Positions 26,258 through 34,835 of a stretch of 64,000 bases of DNA are shown here, piece by piece. The notes beneath the pieces are model-generated. The model saw only the letters and a program-made list of their open reading frames with translations, did not search any database and was not told where the DNA came from. Position 1 is the stretch's first letter, and every line of letters begins with the position of its first letter. The stretch lies in the NCBI RefSeq assembly GCF_900155635.1, contig NZ_LT732540.1, positions 630,831-694,830 of the forward strand. The letters are read 5' to 3'. The DNA is from Olsenella urininfantis. Lineage in GTDB: Bacteria; Actinomycetota; Coriobacteriia; Coriobacteriales; Atopobiaceae. Both the position numbers and the translations under genes were made by a program.

Positions 26258-29077
26258 GTGGCAAACGAGTACAAGAAGACGACCAACCTCCCGCAGACAG
26301 GCTTCCCCATGAGGGCAGGCCTCGCGCAGAACGAGCCCAAGAGGCTTGCGGAGTGGGAGGCCAACGACGTCTACGGCCTCATGATGAAGAAGAACGAGGG
26401 TCACGAGAAGTTCGTCCTCCACGACGGCCCCCCCTACGCCAACGGGCCCATCCACCTGGGGCACGCCCAGAACAAGATCTCGAAGGACATCATCAACCGC
26501 TATTGGTCCATGCGCGGGTACCAGACTCCCTACGTGCCCGGCTGGGACTGTCACGGCCAGCCCATTGAGCACAAGGTCGAGGAGATGCTCGGCACCGAGA
26601 AATTCAACCAGCTTCCCACCGAGAAGATCCGCGAGCTCTGCCGCAAGATGGCCGTCGAGCAGGTTGACACCCAGCGCCAGGGCTTCAAGCGCCTGGGCGT
26701 GCTGGCCGAGTGGGACAACCCCTACCTCACCTACGTGAACGACTACGACGCCACCGACGTGGAGATCTTCAAGGCCATCTTCGACAAGGGGGCCATCTAT
26801 CGCGGCCGCAAGCCCGTGCACTGGTGCAGCCACTGCCACACGGCCCTCGCCGAGGCAGAGATCGAGTACGGCGACGAGGTCTCTCCCGCCATCTTCGTGC
26901 GCTTCGAGATGACCACAGTGCCCGCGGGCCTCGAGGCATTTGCCGGCAGGCTCTTCGTGGACATCTGGACCACCACCCCCTGGACCCTGCCCGCCGACGA
27001 CGCGGTCATCTTGCATCCCGAGGCCAGCTACGTTGCCGTTCTGGTGGATGGCCGCGCAGAGATCATGGCGGAGGCCCTGCGGGAGAGGTGCTGCGAGAAG
27101 TTTGGCTACCAGGGCGTGGAGCTCGTGCGCGGCCAGGACGGCGAGCCTTGGCGCATGAATGGCGTCGAGCTTGCCCATAACCGTTACAAGCAGCCCATCT
27201 TCGGCGACCAGGGCGAGACGGGCGAGTTCATCTACGCGGACTACGTCACGCTGGACGACGGCACGGGCATCGTGCACAGCGCCCCCGGCCACGGCGTGGA
27301 CGACTACCTCGCCGGCATGAGGTTCGGCATTCCCGTGGTCATGCCCGTGGACGATGACGGACGCTTCTACAAGGGCGAGGGCATGGGTACCGGTGGCCCC
27401 TGGGGCGGCATGGAGGTCAACGAGGCCAACCCCAAGATCATCGAGTGGCTCGACGGGCGCGGTGCCCTCATCCTGCACGAGGACATCAGCCACAGCTACC
27501 CTCACTGCTGGCGCTGCAAGAACCCGGTCATCTTCCGGGCCACCAGCCAGTGGTTCGTCTCCATGGACAAGACGGGCCTGCGCCAGCAGGCTCAGGAGGA
27601 GCTCTCTCGCGTGAGCTTCTATCCGGCGCACGCCGTCAAGCGCATCGGCTCCATGGTGGAGGGTCGCCCGGACTGGTGCATCTCTCGCCAGCGCAACTGG
27701 GGCGTGCCCATTCCGGCCTTCACCTGCCAGGACTGTGACGAGACGGTCATGAACGACGCCACGCTGGACAAGGTCATAGAGCTCTTCCGCGAGAGGGGCT
27801 CGGACGCCTGGTTCACGGACGATCCTGCCAGCTACCTGGGTGAGGCCTGCGTCTGCCCCAGCTGCGGAGGCCATCACCTCAGGCCCAACCCAGACATCCT
27901 GGACGTCTGGTGGGACTCCGGCGTGAGCCACACCGCCGTGTGCAAGCACCGAGAGAGCCTGCAGTTCCCAGCAGACATGTACCTCGAGGGCTCCGACCAG
28001 CACCGCGGCTGGTTCATGAGCTCGCTCATGACCTCCGTGGGCGCCTATGGCGTGGCTCCCTACAAGGCGGTCGTCTCCCAGGGATTCACCCTTGACGGCC
28101 AGGGTCGCAAGATGAGCAAGTCCCTGGGCAACGTCATCGACCCCAACAAGGAGTGCGACGCCCGTGGCGCCGACATCCTGCGCCTCTGGGTCGCCTCCGT
28201 GGACACCTCCACCGACGTGCCCTGCGACGACCAGATCCTCTCGCACGTGGGCGACGCCTACCGAAAGATCCGCAACACCTTCCGCTTCCTCCTGGGAGAG
28301 CTGGAGGGCCAGTTCGACCTCGCCCGTGACGGCCTGCCCACAGACGAGCTCCTGCCCTACGACAGGCTGGCGCTGGCGTGCATGTGCCAGGTGCACGACG
28401 AGGTGGCCAAGGCATACTCGGAGTACCGCTTCAACGTGGTCTACCGCACGCTGTACGACTACATCATCACCGAGCTCTCCAACGACTACCTCAACGCCAC
28501 CAAGGACCGCACCTACTGCGACGGCAAGGACAGCCTCGCCCGCCGCAGCGCGCTCACCGTCTGGTCCCAGGTCCTCTCCATGCTGGTGCACGACTTCCAG
28601 CCCATCCTCGCCTACACCACCGACGAGGTCATGGCCTACCTGCCCGAGTCCCTGCGTGACGGCCAGAGGTACGCGGCCCTGCTGGACTGGTACGAGTCGC
28701 CCATGGCGGCCGAGGAGTACGAGGCCCTGCTCCCTGCCTACGCCGCCCTGGTGGAGGCCCGCGCATCCTACACCAAGGCCTACGATAGCGCCCTGGCAAG
28801 CGGCGTCGTGAGCGAGAAGACCACGCAGGCGACCAGGGCGGAGCTCATGCTGCCCGCCGAGTCGTTCGCGCTGCTGGCGGGGGAGGCCCCGATTAACCTT
28901 GCGGAGGCCTTCGTCTGCTCCGACGTCTGCGTCCACGAGGGCGACGCTCTCTCCTGCGAGGTGCTGCCCGCGAACGGCGAGAAGTGCCCGCGCTGCTGGA
29001 ACTGGCGCGAGCTGGGCGCAGATGGCCTCTGCGAGCGTTGCCACGACGTCATGACCGGCCTGGGCTCAGAGGGCTAG
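26258..29077 (+). CDS. ileS: Isoleucyl-tRNA synthetase
   Basis: This 939-residue class I synthetase charges tRNA-Ile. It has the HIGH motif as PIHLGHA near residue 64, the CP1 editing domain with TTPWTLPADD, KMSKS in GRKMSKSLGN near 617, and a C-terminal zinc finger (CPRCWNW, CERCH). GTG 26258 is chosen because GAAAGGAAGG precedes it, the protein aligns from ANEYKKTTNLP, and the upstream open frame would run through the T-box terminator. lspA follows after 9 nt. Confidence 0.97.
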   Translation: MANEYKKTTNLPQTGFPMRAGLAQNEPKRLAEWEANDVYGLMMKKNEGHEKFVLHDGPPYANGPIHLGHAQNKISKDIINRYWSMRGYQTPYVPGWDCHGQPIEHKVEEMLGTEKFNQLPTEKIRELCRKMAVEQVDTQRQGFKRLGVLAEWDNPYLTYVNDYDATDVEIFKAIFDKGAIYRGRKPVHWCSHCHTALAEAEIEYGDEVSPAIFVRFEMTTVPAGLEAFAGRLFVDIWTTTPWTLPADDAVILHPEASYVAVLVDGRAEIMAEALRERCCEKFGYQGVELVRGQDGEPWRMNGVELAHNRYKQPIFGDQGETGEFIYADYVTLDDGTGIVHSAPGHGVDDYLAGMRFGIPVVMPVDDDGRFYKGEGMGTGGPWGGMEVNEANPKIIEWLDGRGALILHEDISHSYPHCWRCKNPVIFRATSQWFVSMDKTGLRQQAQEELSRVSFYPAHAVKRIGSMVEGRPDWCISRQRNWGVPIPAFTCQDCDETVMNDATLDKVIELFRERGSDAWFTDDPASYLGEACVCPSCGGHHLRPNPDILDVWWDSGVSHTAVCKHRESLQFPADMYLEGSDQHRGWFMSSLMTSVGAYGVAPYKAVVSQGFTLDGQGRKMSKSLGNVIDPNKECDARGADILRLWVASVDTSTDVPCDDQILSHVGDAYRKIRNTFRFLLGELEGQFDLARDGLPTDELLPYDRLALACMCQVHDEVAKAYSEYRFNVVYRTLYDYIITELSNDYLNATKDRTYCDGKDSLARRSALTVWSQVLSMLVHDFQPILAYTTDEVMAYLPESLRDGQRYAALLDWYESPMAAEEYEALLPAYAALVEARASYTKAYDSALASGVVSEKTTQATRAELMLPAESFALLAGEAPINLAEAFVCSDVCVHEGDALSCEVLPANGEKCPRCWNWRELGADGLCERCHDVMTGLGSEG

Positions 29078-29086
29078 GGCGGCGCC

Positions 29087-29587
29087 GTGGGAGACAGGAC
29101 CGCATCCGAGCGCGGCATGCGCGAGCTGCTCTTCTGGCTTGTGGTGTGCACCTCCGTCCTGCTCGATCAGGCGACCAAGGCGGCCGTGCGCACGGTGGTG
29201 GGCCTGGGCGAGCGCCTCGTGCTCATACCGCACGTCATGGATCTCACGCACGTGGAGAATATCGGCGCGGCCTTCAGCATGGGGGAGGGCGCGGCGCCCC
29301 TCTTCGTGCTCATCGCCCTCCTCGTGCTGGTCCTGGCCTGTGTCCTGGTCTGGCGAGAGGACCTTCCCATGGCCCTGGTGGCGTCCGCCGCCTGCGTGGC
29401 GGGGGGCGGCATGGGCAACATGATCGACCGACTCTGGCAGGGGTCCGTCACGGATTTCCTCGCCACGAGCTTCATCAGCTTCCCCGTGTTCAACGTCGCG
29501 GACATCTTCGTGACACTGGGCATCGCGGTGAGCATCGTCCTCTGGTGGTCGTGGGACGGCCACCGAGAGGGCAAGCCGACACATTAG
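29087..29587 (+). CDS. lspA: Lipoprotein signal peptidase (signal peptidase II)
   Basis: This 166-residue four-helix membrane aspartyl protease cleaves prolipoprotein signal peptides. The motifs DQATKAAV, NIGAAFS, GNMIDRL and FNVADIFV contain the two catalytic Asp residues. The start is GTG 29087; an internal ATG at 29117 (MRELLF) is possible. ileS-lspA-rluA order is common. Its likely client in this window is the lipoprotein at 42250. Confidence 0.95.
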   Translation: MGDRTASERGMRELLFWLVVCTSVLLDQATKAAVRTVVGLGERLVLIPHVMDLTHVENIGAAFSMGEGAAPLFVLIALLVLVLACVLVWREDLPMALVASAACVAGGGMGNMIDRLWQGSVTDFLATSFISFPVFNVADIFVTLGIAVSIVLWWSWDGHREGKPTH

Positions 29588-29595
29588 TCTCGAAG

Positions 29596-29619
29596 GGGTG
29601 GCGCCTGCGGGCGCCACCC
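29596..29619. other. Intergenic hairpin between lspA and the pseudouridine synthase gene
   Basis: GGGTGGCGCC and GGCGCCACCC form a perfect 10-bp stem on a TGCG loop. No T tract follows, so it may stabilise or process the transcript rather than end it. Confidence 0.7.
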
Positions 29620-29646
29620 TCGCCTGCTGGCGCGAGGGGAGGGGCC

Positions 29647-30672
29647 ATGGCGCTGCTGCGTAACTTTCTGGTTGGGCCAGACACGGACGGGCTGCGCCTG
29701 GACAGCTTCCTGGCCCAGCAGGAGGGCCTGCCCTCTCGCTCCGCCTGCGCCCAGCTCATCGAGGGTGGGCGCGTGACCATAAACGGCACGCCGGCCAAGA
29801 GCAAGTCCGAGCGCGTCGTGCTGGGGGACCGTGTGGCGGCCAGCGTGCCCGAGCCAAAGCCCGCGCCCGGCCAGCTGCCGGCCAACCCGCACATCCCCCT
29901 GGACATACGCTTCGAGGACGAGCACCTCCTGGTCCTCTCCAAGCAGGCGGGCCTGGTCTGCCATCCCAGCCCGGGACACGTGGACGACACGCTGGCAAAC
30001 GCCTTGGTCGCCCATTGCGGGTACGCCCACCTGGGCCTGCTCCAGGGGGAGGACCGCCCCGGGATAGTGCACCGCCTTGACATGGACACCTCGGGGCTCA
30101 TGGTTGCGGCCAAGGACGACCAGACCCAGAAGGACCTTCAGGACCTCATCCGCCTGCGGGTGCTTGACCGCCGCTACATCACCCTGGTGCAGGGCTATGT
30201 GGCACCAGGCTCAGGAACCATCACCACGGGCATCGCGCGCTCGTCAAGGGACCGCCTGCGCATGGCGGTCTCAGACGACCCTCTCGCTCGTGAGGCAATA
30301 ACCACCTTCACCACCCTGGAGCGCTTCGAGGCGGGCCGCAGGGACGAGGGCTACAGCCTCCTCGAGTGCCACCTCTACACCGGTCGCACCCACCAGATTC
30401 GCGTGCACATGCGCCATGTGGGACACCACCTGGTGGGCGACCAGCTCTACGGCCGTGGGGACGACCAGCGAAACCTCGGCCTCAAAAGGCAGTTCCTGCA
30501 CTCCTGGCGCATTGCCTTCGACCATCCGCGGACGGGTGAGCATATAGTGCGCGCCGACAGGCTGCCGGACGATCTTCTCGGTATACTGGAGGAGTTGAAA
30601 GGCAGCTCGATGGGTCGTAGCGAGGTGGGGGAGCGCATCTGCCCCCAGCTTGGTATGGATGACCCCTCCTGA
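29647..30672 (+). CDS. RluA-family pseudouridine synthase
   Basis: This 341-residue protein has an N-terminal S4 RNA-binding domain (LRLDSFLAQQEGLPSRSACAQLIEGG shape, residues about 15-75) and a RluA catalytic domain with the catalytic Asp in HRLDMDTSGLM near residue 140. YTGRTHQIRVHMRHVGHHLVGD is the family's C-terminal motif. It resembles RluD, which modifies helix 69 of 23S rRNA, but the exact target cannot be assigned. The ATG is 59 nt after lspA. Confidence 0.92.
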   Translation: MALLRNFLVGPDTDGLRLDSFLAQQEGLPSRSACAQLIEGGRVTINGTPAKSKSERVVLGDRVAASVPEPKPAPGQLPANPHIPLDIRFEDEHLLVLSKQAGLVCHPSPGHVDDTLANALVAHCGYAHLGLLQGEDRPGIVHRLDMDTSGLMVAAKDDQTQKDLQDLIRLRVLDRRYITLVQGYVAPGSGTITTGIARSSRDRLRMAVSDDPLAREAITTFTTLERFEAGRRDEGYSLLECHLYTGRTHQIRVHMRHVGHHLVGDQLYGRGDDQRNLGLKRQFLHSWRIAFDHPRTGEHIVRADRLPDDLLGILEELKGSSMGRSEVGERICPQLGMDDPS

Positions 30673-30701
30673 TGCCTCCGTGCAAAGTGGGGGGTTGAGC
30701 T

Positions 30702-31997
30702 TTGGATCTTTCCAGGCTGGGCATCACGCCCATCGTTATCTTCAACGGCGTCATCTGGCTGTTCTTCACGTTGGCCTACTTCTACCAGCTGGTGTACATC
30801 GTGCGCGTGGCCCTGCGGGGCACGGTGGTCCTGCCCAAGGCAAAGAGGAACCACTCCTTTGCCTTCGTCATTGCCGCTCACAACGAAGAGCCCGTCATCG
30901 GCAACCTGGTGCGCTCGATCCTGAGCCAGAAGTACGATGGCGTGGTGGAGTGCTTCGTGGTGGCGGACGCCTGCACCGACGCAACCGCCGCCGAGGCCAT
31001 GAAGGCGGGCGCCATCACCTGGGAGCGCAACGACCTTGCGCGCAAGGGCAAGAGCTGGGTGCTTGACTACGCCTTCGACCGCATCCTCAACGACTACGGC
31101 GACAAGTTCGAGGGCTTCTTCGTGATGGATGCGGATAACATCATCGCCCCAGACTACGTGGAGGTCATGAACCAGGCCTTCGACGCCGGTTACCTCGTCT
31201 GCACGAGCTATCGCAACTCCAAGAACTTCGACTCCAGCTGGATCAGCTCGGCCTACGCCCTGTGGTTCCTGCGCGAGGCCAAGTTCCTCAACAACGCCCG
31301 CATGATGTTGGGCACCAGCTGCGCCATCTCTGGCTCGGGCTGGCTTGTGGCCGCGAGCATCATCCGCGGAATGCACGGCTGGCGCTTCCACACCCTCACC
31401 GAGGACATCCAGTTCTCAACCTTCTGCTGTGCGCATGGCATACAGATCGGATACGCCCCGGCGGAGTTCTTCGACGAGCAGCCCCTTACCTTCAAGGCGT
31501 CCTGGATCCAGCGCATGCGTTGGACCAAGGGTTTCTACCAGGTGTTCTTCTCCTACTGCAGAAACCTTCTCACAGGGATCGGCAAGGGTCGCTTCTCTTC
31601 CTACGACATGCTCATGACGGTTGCCCCGGGCATGATCTTGACGCTGGTCTCCGCCTTCGTGAACGCCGCGTATCTGATCATCGGATACCTGAGCCACGGC
31701 TTCATTGCCACGGAGGGCGAGCTTGCCATGTGCGTGGGGTCCCTTATCATGACCTTCGCGTCCATGTACGTGGTGTTCTTCCTGCTGGCCGTCATCACCA
31801 CCATCAGCGAGCGCAAGCACATACATGCCAAGAAGAAGTGGCGCATCTTCACCAACCTCTTCACCTTCCCGCTCTTCATGATGACCTACATTCCCATCAC
31901 GGTTGCGGCGCTGTTCAAGAAGGTCGAGTGGGTGCCTACCAAGCACGACATCGCCGTCAACTTTGATGAGGTCATCGGCGAGGGTCCCAACAGCTAG
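30702..31997 (+). CDS. Membrane family 2 glycosyltransferase
   Basis: This 431-residue processive-type glycosyltransferase has an N-terminal membrane helix (GVIWLFFTLAYFYQLVYIV), a cytosolic GT-A domain with AAHNEE, MDADN, the TEDIQ acidic motif and QRMRW (the Q-x-x-R-W signature), then three or four C-terminal helices. This layout matches hyaluronan, poly-GlcNAc and cellulose synthase relatives, so a surface polysaccharide is likely, but the sugar is unknown. The start is TTG 30702 after a GTGGGGGG tract, 30 nt after the pseudouridine synthase gene. The broken gene at 31972 converges on its 3' end. Confidence 0.88.
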   Translation: MDLSRLGITPIVIFNGVIWLFFTLAYFYQLVYIVRVALRGTVVLPKAKRNHSFAFVIAAHNEEPVIGNLVRSILSQKYDGVVECFVVADACTDATAAEAMKAGAITWERNDLARKGKSWVLDYAFDRILNDYGDKFEGFFVMDADNIIAPDYVEVMNQAFDAGYLVCTSYRNSKNFDSSWISSAYALWFLREAKFLNNARMMLGTSCAISGSGWLVAASIIRGMHGWRFHTLTEDIQFSTFCCAHGIQIGYAPAEFFDEQPLTFKASWIQRMRWTKGFYQVFFSYCRNLLTGIGKGRFSSYDMLMTVAPGMILTLVSAFVNAAYLIIGYLSHGFIATEGELAMCVGSLIMTFASMYVVFFLLAVITTISERKHIHAKKKWRIFTNLFTFPLFMMTYIPITVAALFKKVEWVPTKHDIAVNFDEVIGEGPNS

Positions 31998-32918
31998 GCC
32001 AATCTACGCGAGAGCCCCTGATACCATGCGCAGGGTGCGATCGCACATGGATGCCATGTTCACTGTCTGCGTCGTAGGCGACAAACTCGTATTTGGGATT
32101 CTCCGTGAACGCCGTGACGATGTCGGAGTCGGTTGGCCTCTGAGAGGCCATGAGGAACTCTCGCAGTGTCTTTGCCTCAGATGAACCCAAGGATTGTGAC
32201 AGAAGATATACGCGCGTGCCCCGCTCGGCCCTCTCGATGGCTTCTTCAGGAATGTTTACTCCAGCTAGCCTGAGGTAGGACGGAGATGCGGCAAGGTACC
32301 AGAACGGCTCAGGCGCCAAGTTTGATTCTGTGGCCATGTAGGCGCGTATGGTTGTCGTTTCGACGTGGCTGGCATTTGAAAGGTAGACTCCTTCCCCATG
32401 CTCGTGCTTGGCATACCAGGCATACATCTCTTGGGACAGGCGCATCGGGTCGCCTTTGAAGCGCGCCCCCCAAAAGTGAAGTCCCTCACTACCGACCAGT
32501 TCTCATATTCGCTCCATGCCGTGCGCGTGCGGCCCAGCTCGGCATAGATATCAATGGGTTGATCGATGTATAGGCAACCGCCGAAGATTGCGGCAACGCA
32601 CAGAAGATAAACGATGTCACTTGTGCCTGGAGTGCCCAGCGTGCTGAAGGTGTAGAGGATAGCCCTCGATTGCAGGAGTTCCTTGCTTCGGCTTATCGCT
32701 ACAAAGCCTTCCTTGCCGGAGAGATCCTGAAGCGCAGAGGCAAATGTGTCTCTCTGGCTGTCGGTAAGCTGTGCGGTGTAGACCCTGGGTTGCTCTGACA
32801 ATCATGAGTCAATCGAGCGCGCGAGAAGTACTTCCAAGATGCCCTTTGAGCATACGAGAGACGCAACGCGGAGGGAGATCAGGAGAAGTACGCCCATCAA
32901 GAAACGAAGCTTCTTCAT
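31972..32918 (-). pseudogene. Broken DUF1430-like bacteriocin-associated membrane protein gene
   Basis: On the minus strand a start at 32918 opens MKKLRFLMGVLLLISLRVAS, a signal-anchor-like N-terminus, but an in-frame TGA follows at 32804-32802. The same frame continues (SEQPRVYTAQLTDSQRDTFA, with a helix DIVYLLCVAAIFGGCLYI) until about 32470. There a run of six C on the plus strand marks a frameshift into the frame reading FKGDPMRLSQEMYAWYAKHEHG. The product then stops early against the glycosyltransferase gene. The overall character resembles DUF1430 proteins found with lactococcin-972-type bacteriocins. Base composition is less GC-rich than the surroundings, suggesting transfer and decay. 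Family assignment is moderate. Confidence 0.6.
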
Positions 32919-33213
32919 GTGGCACCGCCATTGAAATGCTACTTACGGGTTAGCAAAAATCATCGGGTACATCGTCTTCTGGCATATCCTGGCGTGTGCC
33001 GCCTATCCCTCACAGTTCCAAATGGCGGTGCCTGTTGGGAAAAGGCTCATAAAATATGAGTACTCTTGTGCTATTTATTGCGCTAGGGGTATGAAAGCTC
33101 CTGCGAGAGGAGTCTATGAAGTCCCTTGTAGATGCTACAATTGACGCAACGTTATCGACACACTGGCCGCCACGGGGCGGCCAGTGGCATACCTAGAGAC
33201 GGGAGAGAGCTGC
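32919..33213. other. AT-richer intergenic region with inverted repeat and guaB leader
   Basis: No convincing gene. A perfect 12-bp inverted repeat, GGCACCGCCATT (32921-32932) and AATGGCGGTGCC (33021-33032), encloses 88 nt. A possible promoter (TTGTGC at 33066, TATGAA at 33090, 18-nt spacer) precedes guaB. Confidence 0.6.
33161..33186 (+). promoter_or_regulatory. Hairpin in the guaB 5' leader
   Basis: CACTGGCCGCC and GGCGGCCAGTG form a perfect 11-bp stem with an ACGG loop, ending 27 nt before the guaB start. There is no T tract, so it is not a plain terminator. It might bind a regulator or protect the mRNA. Confidence 0.65.
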
Positions 33214-34731
33214 ATGGCAACGTTCTTTGAGGGAGAGTCCCACACCTTCTCTGAGTATCTTCTGGTTCCAGGGTACTCGTCACACAAGAACATCCCCGCA
33301 AACGTCTCCCTCGAGACGCCCCTCGTCAAGTTCAGGCGCGGCGAGGAGTCTTCCATCAAGCTGAACATCCCCATGGCGTCCGCCATCATGCAGGCCGTCT
33401 CCGGCCCTCGCCTGGCCATAGCCCTGGCCCAGCAGGGCGGCGTCTCCTTCATCTACGGCTCCCAGTCCGCAGAGGACGAGGCCCGCATGGTCAGGGAGGT
33501 CAAGACCTACAAGGCCGGGTTCGTGGTGTCCGACTCCACCCTCACCCCCGACATGACCCTCGATGACGTGCTGGAGCTGCGCGAGCGCACGGGCCACACC
33601 ACCATGCCCGTCACCGAGGACGGCAGCCCCAACGGCAGGTTCTGCGGCATCGTGACCAGCCGCGACTATCGCATCTCGCGCGATGACCGCACCAAGAAGG
33701 TGAGCGAGTTCATGACTCCCGCCGCGGAGTGCGTCACCGCGGACGTCACCACCTCCCTCAAGGTATGCAACGACATCATCTGGGACAACAAGGTCAACAC
33801 CCTGCCCATCGTGGACAAGGACGGCAACCTCTCCTCCCTGGTCTTCCGCAAGGACTACGACTCCCACAAGTCCCGCCCCGACGAGCTTCTCGACGAGCAC
33901 AAGCGCTACATCGTGGGTGCCGGCATCAACACGCGTGACTACGCCACGCGCGTGCCCCTGCTCGTCGAGGCGGGCGCGGACGTGCTCTGCATCGACTCCT
34001 CCGAGGGCTACTCGGAGTGGCAGAAGCTTACGTTGGACTGGATCCGCGAGAACTACGGCGACTCCGTCAAGGTGGGCGCCGGCAACGTGGTTGACGCCGA
34101 GGGCTTCCGCTACCTGGCGGACTGCGGGGCGGACTTCGTCAAGGTGGGCATCGGCGGCGGCTCCATCTGCATCACCCGTGAGCAGAAGGGCATCGGCCGC
34201 GGCCAGGCGTCTGCCCTGATCGACGTCTGTCGCGCACGTGACGAGTACTTCGAGCAGACCGGCGTCTACGTGCCCGTCTGCTCCGACGGCGGCATCGTGT
34301 ACGACTACCACATGACCCTTGCCCTTGCCATGGGCGCAGACTTCCTGATGCTGGGCCGCTACTTCGCCCGCTTCGACGAGTCTCCCACCCGCAGGCTCAA
34401 CGTCAACGGCTCCTACGTGAAGGAGTACTGGGGCGAGGGCTCCGCACGTGCCCGCAACTGGGCCCGCTATGACCTGGGTGGCGAGAAGAAGGGCCTCTCC
34501 TTCGTGGAGGGCGTGGACTCCTACGTTCCCTATGCCGGACCTCTCAAGGACAATGTGGACAACTCGCTCACCAAGGTGCGCTCCACCATGTGCAACTGCG
34601 GCGCGCTGGACATCAAGGAGCTCCAGGAGAAGGCCAAGATCACCCTGGTGTCCGCCACCTCCCTGGTCGAGGGCGGCGCCCATGACGTCATGCTCAAGGA
34701 CTCCAGCTCGGACGTGAACTTCCGCTCATAG
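33214..34731 (+). CDS. guaB: IMP dehydrogenase
   Basis: This 505-residue enzyme oxidises IMP to XMP, the committed step of guanine nucleotide synthesis. The catalytic loop [18 protein letters not shown] holds the nucleophilic Cys319. A CBS-domain pair lies at about residues 100-220 ([13 protein letters not shown] to [10 protein letters not shown]). [19 protein letters not shown] and [11 protein letters not shown] are the flavodoxin-barrel motifs. ATG 33214, with GGGAGAGAG before it, is preferred over the upstream ATG, which falls next to the leader hairpin. It is monocistronic. Confidence 0.94.
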   Translation: MATFFEGESHTFSEYLLVPGYSSHKNIPANVSLETPLVKFRRGEESSIKLNIPMASAIMQAVSGPRLAIALAQQGGVSFIYGSQSAEDEARMVREVKTYKAGFVVSDSTLTPDMTLDDVLELRERTGHTTMPVTEDGSPNGRFCGIVTSRDYRISRDDRTKKVSEFMTPAAECVTADVTTSLKVCNDIIWDNKVNTLPIVDKDGNLSSLVFRKDYDSHKSRPDELLDEHKRYIVGAGINTRDYATRVPLLVEAGADVLCIDSSEGYSEWQKLTLDWIRENYGDSVKVGAGNVVDAEGFRYLADCGADFVKVGIGGGSICITREQKGIGRGQASALIDVCRARDEYFEQTGVYVPVCSDGGIVYDYHMTLALAMGADFLMLGRYFARFDESPTRRLNVNGSYVKEYWGEGSARARNWARYDLGGEKKGLSFVEGVDSYVPYAGPLKDNVDNSLTKVRSTMCNCGALDIKELQEKAKITLVSATSLVEGGAHDVMLKDSSSDVNFRS

Positions 34732-34835
34732 AGCGCCCACGCGATTCCCTGGGATGCCTCGTTGAATGGGATGTTTTGGTGGAGTATAAATATCATTACC
34801 ATCGCCTAATCTCTGTACGTATGAAAGGAGCCGAT

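Noticed and set aside
26099..29044. 981-codon minus-strand open frame opposite ileS
   Set aside because: It mirrors the ileS coding strand, starts in the synthetase gene and shows only Gly/Val/His/Leu-rich shadow composition.
32956..32991. Short minus-strand frame reading MPEDDVPDDFC
   Set aside because: Eleven codons without a ribosome-binding site or similarity; likely chance.
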